Positions 10,401 through 19,727 of a stretch of 64,000 nt of DNA are shown here, one piece after another. A model generated the notes under the pieces. The model was not told where the DNA came from. It searched no databases and was given only the letters and a program-made list of their open reading frames with translations. Made by a program: the position numbers and the translations under genes. Each line of letters begins with the position of its first letter. The stretch's first letter is position 1. The stretch comes from Buxus sempervirens (lineage: Eukaryota > Streptophyta > Magnoliopsida > Buxales > Buxaceae). Location: assembly GCA_947561395.2 (NCBI GenBank), contig OX387194.1, forward strand, positions 10,774,048 to 10,838,047, read 5' to 3'.

Positions 10401-11286
10401 TTAAATAATGCTAATGCAATGCTTTTTTCAAAAAGAAACAATGGCAATTATCACTCAGCAAAGCAACAATTGATCAAACAAAAAAAAATAGCTTTTCTTA
10501 GATCAGAGATTCATCAACAAGTGAATGAATGTAAGACAACTAACCTTCAAGCACATCTCCAAAAACAATATTTTTATTATCGAGCTGCGGGCTTGGTCCC
10601 GGTCCAGTCGTGATCAAGAACTCGACATTTCTGTAATTAGGATCAAGCTTGATTTCGTCATCGTCATCATTCTCCGACAAACACAACGAAAGAACACCAG
10701 GCCTCGAATGCTCCAGAAGAAAAGCCCTAGAATCAACAGTCTCCGTATTCCTAGCTAAATTCATCGGCGGTCGAACCTCTCCCTTATCCCTCCGTCCTTG
10801 CCGACCCGCTATGAAATACTGCCCAGGAAAGATTCCCTGCACAACAGTTCCTTTATATGACGAACCCGAAGCGCCAGTACACATGGATTTGAAATTGGAG
10901 ACCGTTAAGGGCACAAGCTTCCCGTAGAGACCCAGGACGACGCGACCCAAGAGCTCTGCGTCTTCGCAGGCCGTGAACTCGTCGCCAAGAGTGCGGTCCG
11001 AGCGGAAGGAGGTAGGGCAGATGCTGAAGTCGATGAAAACTCGGTCGGTGATTGTTGTGTCGGGACGAGGCGGCGGCGGCGGTGGTGCAGAGGAGGTGGT
11101 GGCATTTTCGTCGAGGGCGAGGGAGAGGTAAGAGGGGAGGGAGAGGGAAGTTGTGAGGAAAATTAGGGATCTGCGGTGGAAACGAGGTTTAGGGTTAGGA
11201 TTTTTTAGAGAGGCAGAGATTTGGGGAGGACGGTAGTGGTCGGGGGTGCTGAGGAGAGGCGGAGGAGTGGTGGCGGAGCAGCCCAT
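7407..11286 (-). CDS. CYP28: Peptidyl-prolyl cis-trans isomerase CYP28-like, chloroplast (thylakoid lumen)
   Basis: Two exons: 10545-11286 and 7407-7615, with a 2.9-kb intron (donor GAAG|GTTAG, acceptor TTTTCAG|GG); 316 residues. Residues 1-60 form a plastid transit region followed by a twin-arginine hydrophobic stretch (RRSLIFLTTSLSL) ending SLALDE, as in lumenal proteins. After a proline run comes the cyclophilin-like domain (about 75-316): RVVLGLYGKLVPLTVSNF, FPGQYFIAGRQG, RNVEFLITTGPGP, KNIVFGDVLEG, and the tail DCGELKVTKPSLSPILP. The order and the unusual SENDDDDEIKLDP insert match plant CYP28 as I know it. Cyclophilins isomerise Xaa-Pro bonds, but the catalytic FHR triad position reads VQG and the active-site His of KHVVFG is Asn, so it may be a non-catalytic chaperone. 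The start is the only Met giving a full transit peptide. Confidence 0.93.
7880..8100 (-). mobile_element. RTE-type LINE 3' end fragment in the CYP28 intron
   Basis: On the minus strand it ends with GACCCCAACTAGATGGGATAAGGC followed by a TTGTTG-like tail, which is the signature 3' end of plant RTE LINEs and the SINEs that share it. The preceding 150 bases resemble the degraded C-terminal coding end (an RWFRHV-like stretch near 8070). It is a short 5'-truncated remnant lying in the same orientation as the host gene. Confidence 0.55.
9394..9530. repeat. Short direct repeat in the CYP28 intron
   Basis: CAGACTAGCATCAAAT followed by AATTCCTGACA occurs at 9394 and again at 9501 (107-bp spacing) with one base difference. 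It is a local duplication with no coding or transposon signal that I recognise. The rest of intron 1 (7616-10544) is AT-rich without further clear structure. Confidence 0.55.
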
Positions 11287-11529
11287 TGGACATCTGGACT
11301 GGACCTTCGGGTTTCCACAGGTTTGGTAGAGAAAGGGTGGGGGGAGCAGCTGGCTTGGCCCTACACGTGGAGGTCATTGGGATAAAATGATCGGATAATG
11401 CTGGTTCTTCTCAAAGGCCCAGAAAAAGAAATTAAAAAAAATGGATAATGCTGCCAAGGTCAGAATGGGTAGGAATTGGGAGGAACACACTGGCACTAAA
11501 TTTCTTTCCTTTCCTGAATCGAGATCATC
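11287..11529. other. 5' flank of CYP28
   Basis: This is the sequence upstream of the CYP28 start on the minus strand. I see no clear TATA box. It separates the gene from the inverted gene fragment that begins near 11530. Confidence 0.4.
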
Positions 11530-11970
11530 CATGTGTTTGCAGCTCGATATGCAAAGTACAAAAGGATGATGCAAGTAGGGCAAATCCCTTTATGCTACCC
11601 GATCTAAATCTGCCTGTATATGAGGATCAGGGGTCCAAAACGTTGTATGGTATGAGCTTAGATGGATCAACCAAATGTTGATCATCTAACACCGAAATTA
11701 CTTCTGACCCAATCAAGAAAAACTAACACCCAAATTACTTCTGACCCAATCAAGAAAAACTTCTTCAACTCTATGGAAGATGATAAAATGCTTCAAAGTG
11801 CCATCATTCAAAATGTCTGCATAATTGTATATATAAAGTATCCATTCATGTTCTTACAAAAGCCAAGTTGAAGAAATAATAGGCCAGCTACAATTGCTGA
11901 TTATTACAAGGCAAGGGGAAGTTGGTTATGGGTGTTGTCTAAGCTTTGAGGACACTGTAGAGGTCTATGT
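11530..11970 (+). pseudogene. Inverted, broken copy of the 3' end of the neighbouring DLN-motif gene
   Basis: It reads on the plus strand and matches the minus-strand sequence from the exon-5 acceptor region into the 3' UTR of the gene at 13602-18769. The copy starts at TTTGCAGCTCGAT, i.e. the intron acceptor plus the first exon bases, so it arose at DNA level and not by retroposition. About 170 bp of exon 5 is missing. The coding tail then resumes (KDDASRANPFMLPDLNLP, ending LYGMS), the original stop TGA has become TTA, and the reading continues to LDGSTKC. The 3' UTR copy continues to about 11970 and contains an extra 37-bp tandem duplication (11689-11762). Similarity looks like 85-90% by eye. 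No start codon or promoter is evident. Confidence 0.85.
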
Positions 11971-12696
11971 CGAGATGACAATGGAAAATTCTTAGAAGGT
12001 TCCACTCATAACCTAGGCATATGGAAGTGGGAGATTCAAAGGTCATTGTCTAGCTTATCTCAAGAATTACATGTGCTTAGGAAGGCTATAAGGAAAAAAG
12101 AGAAATTCTAGTCTAACATTTTTTTTTTTCCGTATGAATCAAGTTGAGGGATAGGAGGACCGGCACATAGCCGAAACTCTTAGACACTTTTTGATGGGGG
12201 TGGGAAACGATCCCATGACCTGTGCTATTACCAGCACTGTCTTTTCTGACGTTTGGTTTCTTGAAATCTATACTGCATATAACGCAAGGTGTTCATTGGG
12301 AAGCGTGTCAAGTATAATGTTCTTTTTTCCCAACATACCCTTAAATTTCATTATTAAGCTTCATTATTATAGCAATTAACTCAAGTATTTAAAACTTCAA
12401 CTGTTGTAAAACTGTTCCCTCCCACATTTTCCCTTGCCAACCGTACCTTTACCTACATTTGCTTTTTATATACGTGCAATACTACACATCAACCAACTAA
12501 TACCCTTTAGAAAAATCATAAAGACTGTAATATCCCTCATAATGCATATGCCTATTTTCTTAGAATGCTTCTAAACAGTTCTAAAACAATACTATATCCT
12601 CAAGAGTAACCATATGTATCTGCATCTGCTAGTACATAATATATTATTATATAAAACTAGAGCTCTCATAATCTACTACTATTAGAAAGCAAACAC
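11971..12696. other. Intergenic spacer, nothing recognised
   Basis: AT-rich sequence between the inverted gene fragment and the tandem-repeat block. I found no coding sequence, TIR pair or target duplication. Confidence 0.4.
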
Positions 12697-12890
12697 CCTG
12701 TTTTCTACCTAACATTTTAAAAGGGTGTTTTCTACCTAACATTTTAATACCCAAAATGCCCTCAACCTGTTTTCTACCTAACATTTTAATACCCAAAATG
12801 CCCTCAACCTGTTTTCTACCTAACATTTTAATACCCAAACAAAATTCTCTTTCAAATTTGCACCCCGTTTTCTACCTAACATTTCCCTAG
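12697..12890. repeat. Tandem repeat of a 42-bp unit, about five partial copies
   Basis: The core TTTTCTACCTAACATTTTAA occurs at about 12700, 12730, 12772 and 12814, with a shorter version near 12868. The complete unit is 42 bp and also contains ACCCAAAATGCCCTCAA; outer copies are truncated. It translates on the minus strand as repeated GIKMLGRKQVEGIL, but that frame has no gene context, so I treat it as a non-coding satellite-like block. Confidence 0.8.
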
Positions 12891-13600
12891 TTTCCCCTTG
12901 TCGGTTTGAACGGGTAGTATGGGTTGAGGGTTCTGGAGTTATTAAATCCACCCATTTACATCTCTTATTAAATGTTATAGATCACATATACGCAGTAATC
13001 GAGGTTGAACAATTTGATGGGGTTGAACCTATATTTACCCTGTTTACCAGTCAAGGATCGCCATGCCATTTTGGCGGGCTGTAGTTGGTGTTGAATGAGC
13101 TTATAGTAAACGCAGAACCTGGAAATAAGTCAGACATGAACTCAAATTTGTAATTAGTAATTAATTTCAAATATCTCCATTAAAGGTACCAAAATCTAAT
13201 TATCTCCAAGTGGTTACAACTTATCTGTAAATATTTCCAGGAAAAAAAAAGAAAAGTAACGAGGATTGTTGGCCCCAAAGAATTCTGGCAGCCGTATAAA
13301 ACTGCCAAAAAGAATTTCTGTTCCTAATGGTTAAGACCTCTACACTGTCCTCAAAGCATCCACAGCACTCATAACCACCTTCCCCTTGCCTTCTAATAAT
13401 CAGCAATTGTAGCTGGCCTGTTATTTCTTCAACTTGGCCTTCCCAGGAAGATGAATGGATACCTTGTATATACACTTTTGGACACCTTTTGAATGATGGC
13501 ACTATGAGGCATTTAATCATCTTCCATAGAGTGAAGAAGTCTTTCTTGATTGGGTCAAAAGTAATTTCGGTATTAAATGATCAACATTTGGTTGATCCAT
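12891..13600 (-). other. 3' UTR and downstream sequence of the DLN-motif gene
   Basis: 13320-13600 is the part duplicated in inverted orientation at 11660-11970 and lies directly after the stop codon at 13602, so it is probably 3' UTR. 12891-13319 has no recognised feature. Confidence 0.5.
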
Positions 13601-13601
13601 C

Positions 13602-16600
13602 TCAGCTCATACCATACAACGTTTCGGACCCTGAATCCTCGTCTACAGGCATATTCAGATCAGGGAGAACAAAGGGATTCTCTCTACCTGCATCATCCTT
13701 CTCTACCTTGCAAGTTGCTGCCAAAGATGGACATAATATAGCCTTGGGTTCATCACATGTGACTTTCATTGGAAGATATGTAGGAGTGTGATCAACATTA
13801 GCTGCTTCTGAGTGTTGGGATTGATCAGTGACTGCATCTGCTAGTGCATTATAACCTGTGCCTATTCTCCTTCCCGAATGCAATTGCAAATCGAGCTGCA
13901 AAACAACCAATAATCACTAAAATTATGCCACCTATGCATTGTAAATTTGTTCTCATTACCAAAGAAGTAAATAGCACTGGTTTACAAGTCAATTATGGTC
14001 CTCAAGTTCATAACACTAATCATTTTTATGATTATATACAGACATGCACAACTAGTTTTTTTATTTTTTTTTCCTCATGTGGGATAGCTGGCAATTTTTC
14101 CATCAAGACAAAACCACCACAATATTATTTTCTTCCCAAATTACATAACATTAAGATATTGATACTTTCCATATACCTTTAAATGACAAAATATAAAATT
14201 ACTTAATATATTCAAACATGTAACTTTGCCAGTGTTTGCTTTTCTTGATATATCTTTTATGTGCTGCTGGTCCCAAGCCCAGAGAAAGAGGAGATTTGCA
14301 GGAGGTTAGCAGCTGGTGTAAAACTTTTGCTTAATCTAAATATCACATGAATATATTCCAACATATTTTTTGTGCCCTGAACCATACTCAGAATTTTGTT
14401 ACTACAGAGTGTATGGGGGATTCATAGAACTAAATCTATGTCAAAGTGAATGTGGAATAAATTCCAAAAAAATAAAAATAAATAAGAAAATATGAAGGAA
14501 GAAGCAGCACACTAACCTTCATTCTTTTCAAGGTCTTATTTCTGGCTCTCTCCTCTTCACAACTCAGGCGCATTTCTGCCAATTCCTGTACATCCAATGC
14601 GTAAAGTGCCAAATTAAAAAGAGAGAGAGAGAGAGAGAGAGAGAAGAAAGAAAGAAAAAGGGAAAACTCAAGTATCACCTAATCAGCTAATTCAAGAAAT
14701 TTTCACCATAGAAAATTTAGACTCATACCTTCTTCAAAGATATTCTTTCTTTCAAGAGAAAATCCTCATCCTCTTTAAGTTCAGTAAATGTCTGCCACAA
14801 TAAATAAATACTAGTCAATAAAACCTACTGAATTCTGTTTGTAATTACACTAACCATGATAAGAAACCTTTCGCAGTCTAAGCCACTCATTAAGATGATT
14901 TTTTAGTAGTTTTAACCGTGCAAGTTCAACTACTTAATCAGTGTACGTAGAGATTTTATGCCAAAACCTAAATATATACCCGTCCATGGTGTAGATCCTG
15001 CCAAAGTAGTCCCAGGAAGAGCATAACAGCAACAGACTTGAACTAACATTTTTAATATAAAATGCCAAAATCTAAAGTGGTTTCAAAATCATAAGCATCC
15101 AATGTTCAAATTTAGAAAAACGATCCAGCTAAAGTCCACAAAACAAGTCAAGCTGGCATTCCCATGTAAGTCAGACTTGAAATTGGCCAAAAGGGTTTTA
15201 TATGTCTGCTTACAAAGGCAAATTGCATTTTCTTAGATAATCTTACCTTCTTCTTTCTTGGCCTCCTGATAGTCGTTCCATTTGAAGCAGCACCCTGAAA
15301 CTGCCGATCATTATTTAGCAAAGTCAGCAACAGAGAACCATGAGTACAGAAGAAAAAGAGCAAATCATTATAAAGGAAAAGTTAAATTTACTTTGAATTT
15401 GTAAGTAGTAGCCCTTATTTAATGTTTGTTCACATGCAAGATATCACTAAACAGAATTTTAGAAGCTTGTAATGACTGAATTGAGATGGTAGAGCAAAAT
15501 GGATTTGAAATTTGGATAAATGGCAAAGAAGTGCCAATATGATTAAACAACCACTTGAAACTAGGTGAGGAAATCAATGGACTAAGCAGACTGTGCAAAT
15601 TCCAGGTCAGGCTTGACCGAGGGATGTGATAAGATGTTCCGTACAGCATGCCTGCCAAAAATTGACATTTTGGGCCTACAGAGCTAAAATAATGGCTTTA
15701 AATCTCTGTTTTGAATGAAGGTATCAGAACCTTCTGGAACAGATAAATTCTGGGCGATATAAACAAGCTGAGCCAATCTGAGTTTACCCAGCTCGGCTTG
15801 CGTTCGTAAACCTAGGGTGTGACTATGGCTTGCTAGGAGTTTTTAAAAGCCCTAACAATCTATTAAGTAGCAGCTGAATCCAATAATGAAGTATCAGCAT
15901 CACCAGAATCTCAAGTTTTAGATTAATTTCCACCAAGAAGTGATATTTATCAGCTGATTCATTTGAATACCAACTGAAACCCAAAGTTAATGGATCTGAT
16001 GATTAGGCAGAATGACTAATTTCACTGACTTTAGAGTTACTAAAATCTTCATATAACCCAAATTAGCTGCAGCATATTTACAAGAGACCTAACAAGGGCT
16101 TATGACACAAGCATTAGAAAACACATTGCAGTGACAGGATCACTGCAATGTGCCAAATTGGTTAATCTAACAAGTCGATTGGTTGACCCAGAAACTGAGT
16201 TAAAATCTTATTGGTCAACCCCAAGTCACTATGGCACATCATTATGAGCCAGCACATATGCCATGCATGGTCAGATCAAATCTAACCTAGCCCAGCCCAG
16301 ACCAACCAGAAGATATTTGAGCCCTGACCGCACAAGGCATGGATTTAGGCCCTAATTACACCCTACATATTTAACGAATGCACACCAACCCAACACACAG
16401 AAAGCTTATGACAAAAAGCATAGACTCAAAGAAGCATGCAAGTTCTATGTACAATAACAATAATAACAACAACAAAATGCCTTATTCCAACTAATTAAAG
16501 ATATGAGCTTTATTTTAATTTATATTTAAGAATCTGGAGCTTAAATTAGTTGATTTTGATCCAGAAACATTTTTTTCTTCAAGGGGTTTGATTGTAGATG

Positions 16601-18769
16601 ATAAATTAATCTTCTTTAAATTTTATTATTAGCTTTTGAAATTGGAACTCTTTGAAATCTAGTAAAGCCAAAGCATCTTTCAAGAGTTAGTAAAGCTTAC
16701 TTGGTATTTAATAATCCTTAACAAAATAGGTAGTTATTCAACGCCTAGTCGAGCTGGGCCAACCAAACTTGGGCCACATCCAACCTAACCAACCCAGGGA
16801 ATTGAATTGGTCAAACAAATTCCTTCTTCCGGTATTTTTACAAGTCTTGCATTCACATCAGCTTATTCCAGAATCCAGCCAGGTTGAATTAACCTCGTGG
16901 TCAAAATTAGTCTAAGTTTTAAGACATTGAACGAACCAATCGGGACAATGGGACGTGGAGCCCAACGAGCATTGACCTAAATCCCACAAACCCAGGCAAG
17001 ATTCTTATACGGGTCATGCGGTCTAGACCCGATTCCGACCCATAAAAGCCACCGCCTGTGACCCGAAAAGAAAAGGGAATGAAAATTGGTCTCCTCACCG
17101 AGCATTGATGCTCCCCCACAGTACCCCATCAAATCCCACCAATCACGTGACAGTGTGACACATAACTCAGAACACCTCAAGATCCACGCCATTACTTGTA
17201 AATGCACGGCCATAGATTCCGATGCAATTTAGGCAACTTGTCTCCGGTCAACAAGCTAGACTTTCTTCCCAACAAAGCTGAAAATTGGGCAAAAGCCGTA
17301 ATAAAAAAAACATTTTTAATGATAAGCGAGAATAAATAAGAGATCAAAAGAAGCTGACAAGATCGCGCACAGAAAAACAGAAAAACCTGCGTGTACACAG
17401 AATACTTTTTTCCCAGACCATTAGAGCGCATCCACTAACAACACTACAACAAACCAAACGCAGACCTACCGCCTTTCCAACACGCGGCCTTCTCACGCTC
17501 CCTCCTCCTCTACACTCCGGTGGGGGCCACCTAACCGACGATCTCATCCCATCGACAACACGCTACCGAGAGAGATTTTCGCCATAGATAAAATTCTGAC
17601 CATAATACCCCCGATAAGAGCCCGAGACAACAGGAAGCATGACTGATGACGACGCCGACCTGATGAGCAGTTACCTTGTTCTCTCCGTAGTGACCAAATC
17701 TAGTGCCAGTTTGACGAAAATGTCCTTTTTGAAAACGTGTTTGCGTGAGGTGATTCGGGTGAGGTTAACGAGGGTGGTTTGGTCAAATTGGGTGCAAAAA
17801 CTGGGCCAGCAACTGAAAAGCGTGACAGGCGACCGGAAAACAGGAGACGAAGAACGTGAAGAGGACTTGAAATGAGTGAAGAGGGGGTCATCAATATTTC
17901 TGATCCAATGGGTTGGAGATACTTCGTTAGTTTATGAGGGGCAATTTGGTCCCGAGAAACAGGATAAACGTAATTCAACGAAAACCAAAGAAAAGGGCGA
18001 GAAGGACAGAGACCGATGGTTTGATAACCGGAGACCATTGCCGATCTGAGTGGTAAAATGACCAAACAACCCAAAGCCTGACAGTTGACACCACCACCAC
18101 CAGCATCAGGAAGGAGTTGAAAGGAAATTTAAAAAAAAATTGGGAAAATTTAAAGCGATCCGGACACGCGTAAATCAGTTCACTTAATGGGGTTTTTTTG
18201 GTCATATTCCAAAAAAAAAGCCCAAACAAGTCCCCGTCGGCGGAGAGAAGCCATGGAATACTGAAAAGCACGAACCACCAACACCAATAACTGATAGGGT
18301 CGCCGTCGGGGATATTTTGGTCAAACGAAAAGAATCCGAAGGATACGGGCACCGGGAAACGCGAATCAGGCGTGTCAGAGAGAGAAAGATACAGAAGAAA
18401 AGCAAAGAGAGAGAGAAGAAAATCACTAACCTTAGATCTCCCGCCGTTCGGCCGCGGAACAAGTCGGCTGGACTCCTCGTAGCCATCGCAGGCGCCACCA
18501 CCGTCACCACCAGCCACGGCGCCGCTGAGAGACGTGCCGGCGCTCCACGAGAGCGGCGTCGTCGGGCTGGCTCTCGTTAACTCGCCTTCCTTCTTGCATC
18601 GAATCATCTGCCTCGACCGCGGCTGCGTCACACCCCATCCAAACGGCAAAGCCGCCGAGAGTCTCTTCACCGGCGGAGATGCTGACACCTCCGACGTATG
18701 GAGCCGCATCAGCAGCTCCGCCACCATTGAATCGTCCGCCATGGCCGCTTTAACCCAGTCGTCGCTCAT
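13602..18769 (-). CDS. Conserved plant protein of unknown function with basic/coiled-coil core and C-terminal DLN (EAR-like) motif
   Basis: Five exons with GT-AG junctions: 18431-18769, 15247-15294, 14729-14791, 14517-14585 and 13602-13895; 270 residues. Exon 1 opens MSDDWVKAAMADDSMVAEL and carries the low-complexity segment RASPTTPLSWSAGTSLSG and YEESSRL. Exon 2 adds a basic patch (RRPRKKK). Exons 3-4 give a charged, helical segment (TFTELKEDEDFLLKER..., ELAEMRLSCEEERARNKTLKRMK) that looks like a short basic-region/coiled-coil module. Exon 5 ends with FVLPDLNMPVDED and LYGMS. DLNxxP is the EAR-type motif that recruits TOPLESS-family corepressors in many plant regulators. I know this architecture from uncharacterised plant proteins but not a proven function; a nuclear regulator is an inference. 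Intron 1 is 3.1 kb. All internal junctions keep phase 0. Two G-boxes lie upstream. Confidence 0.85.
14620..14643. repeat. (GA)n microsatellite in intron 4 of the DLN-motif gene
   Basis: About 12 uninterrupted GA dinucleotides, 30-50 bp upstream of exon 4 in window coordinates. On the gene strand this is a (CT)n tract just downstream of the exon-4 donor region. It is likely length-polymorphic. Confidence 0.8.
16122..16152. repeat. Perfect 13-bp inverted repeat (hairpin) in intron 1 of the DLN-motif gene
   Basis: CACATTGCAGTGA (16122-16134) and its exact complement TCACTGCAATGTG (16140-16152) are separated by 5 bases. The arms are too short for a typical plant microRNA precursor. It may be the remnant of a MITE centre. 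Confidence 0.7.
16445..16500 (-). mobile_element. RTE-type LINE/SINE 3' tail remnant in intron 1 of the DLN-motif gene
   Basis: AACAATAATAACAACAACAAAATGCCTTATTCCAACTAATT read on the minus strand is the (TTG)n-tailed AGTTGGAATAAGGC end typical of plant RTE-mobilised sequences. Only the tail is recognisable. Confidence 0.45.
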
Positions 18770-19022
18770 CTCGTCCTCAGGGAAGAAGAAACCAAGAGAG
18801 CGAACGAGCCAAAAAGATAAGAGATTAGAAAGAAAAGTGGAAGAGAAAGAGAAAGAGACAGAGGATACGCAAATGGTGGCGAGGAGACCTGTTGTGTTGA
18901 GGTACTGGCTTTTATATGTCCCGGTTACCGGTTTATTGTGGCGTTGGAGTAAATGCGCTTCGCTTCTGTCTGACTCTCGGCGCTTTCTTTCGGATTTCGA
19001 TCCATCTCGGGCTCACGATTGA

Positions 19023-19028
19023 CACGTG
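19023..19028. promoter_or_regulatory. G-box (ACGT core) upstream of the DLN-motif gene
   Basis: CACGTG in the context GACACGTGGC, which also fits an ABRE, 254 bp upstream of the start codon. A palindromic site bound by bZIP and bHLH factors. Confidence 0.45.
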
Positions 19029-19141
19029 GCAGTGGACGGATCGGCTTCTTTTCCAGTTAGGGCTACGTATATGGAATTGGTGGGATTGGCATGCGTAAAA
19101 GAAAGTGCGTGAGCAGCCACATTTCCCTTCTTGGTTTGTCG

Positions 19142-19147
19142 CACGTG
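19142..19147. promoter_or_regulatory. Second G-box upstream of the DLN-motif gene
   Basis: CACGTG followed 7 bases later by a further ACGT core (CCACGTCG). It lies 373 bp upstream of the start codon. Clustering of ACGT cores makes chance occurrence of a single one less likely. Confidence 0.4.
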
Positions 19148-19494
19148 CTTGACCACGTCGGATCTTTTGGCACGCGCAAGCGGCATCATTGGGAGCTGGC
19201 GTGCTCCGGAAGGTAGCTTTGGCCTTTGGCTGTGCGGCTGGTTGGTCCTTTGTGGTGTTAAAAGTATCCCACAAACGATTTGCATGCATTCTGTAATCCT
19301 CTACGAGATGATTTTTAAAATAAAATAAAAAAACTTTTTTGTTTTATTGTGCGCGGTATGCGTACGAACCCCAACAAGAAGGTTCATGTGTCTCGCTGTT
19401 TAACGGGAAGATATCGTCTATTGTCGTTTCCTGATGCTATTCATGCTGTGACTGTGAAATGTTACCATGGGTAGAATTCACGGTTGGATTTTTT

Positions 19495-19718
19495 GGGTTG
19501 AAATTTCTGCCGCGGGATTGGTGCGGCAAACAATGCTGCAACTGTTGGATGCTACACGTTGTAGTGTAGCATCCAACGGCTGCTGTTATTTGGATGTGAA
19601 ACATCACTCTACCTTCAAAAAGGTGAAGTGAACAGCTATCATTGGATGCTATACGTGACAGCATTCAATGGTGCTGCATTGTTTGCCACACCTACTCAGC
19701 GGTAGACGATTTCATCCC
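19495..19718. mobile_element. Mutator-type MITE, 224 bp
   Basis: TIRs of about 46 bp: GGGTTGAAATTTCTGCCG... at 19495 against the complement of ...GATTTCATCCC at 19718, sharing the block GGCAAACAATGC. Flanked by the identical 9-bp sequence GGATTTTTT (19486-19494 and 19719-19727), the Mutator-type duplication length. There is an additional internal inverted repeat around the phrases GGATGCTACACG and GTAGCATCC. No coding capacity. Confidence 0.82.
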
Positions 19719-19727
19719 GGATTTTTT

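Larger units (their letters stand above)
18770..19485 (-). promoter_or_regulatory. Promoter and 5' UTR region of the DLN-motif gene
   Basis: The sequence just upstream of the ATG at 18769 is pyrimidine-rich on the gene strand (18780-18870), as in many plant 5' UTRs. Two CACGTG G-boxes follow (19023-19028 and 19142-19147), which suggests light, stress or ABA-linked bZIP/bHLH control, an inference from motif only. No strong TATA box is seen. Confidence 0.45.

Noticed and set aside
12697..12890. CRISPR-like array
   Set aside because: The units are contiguous tandem repeats without unique spacers, in a plant nuclear context.
17975..18769. A single 264-codon minus-strand open frame
   Set aside because: Only its first 113 codons are coding; a consensus donor follows GGRSK and the rest is intron read-through, with the true continuation at 15294.
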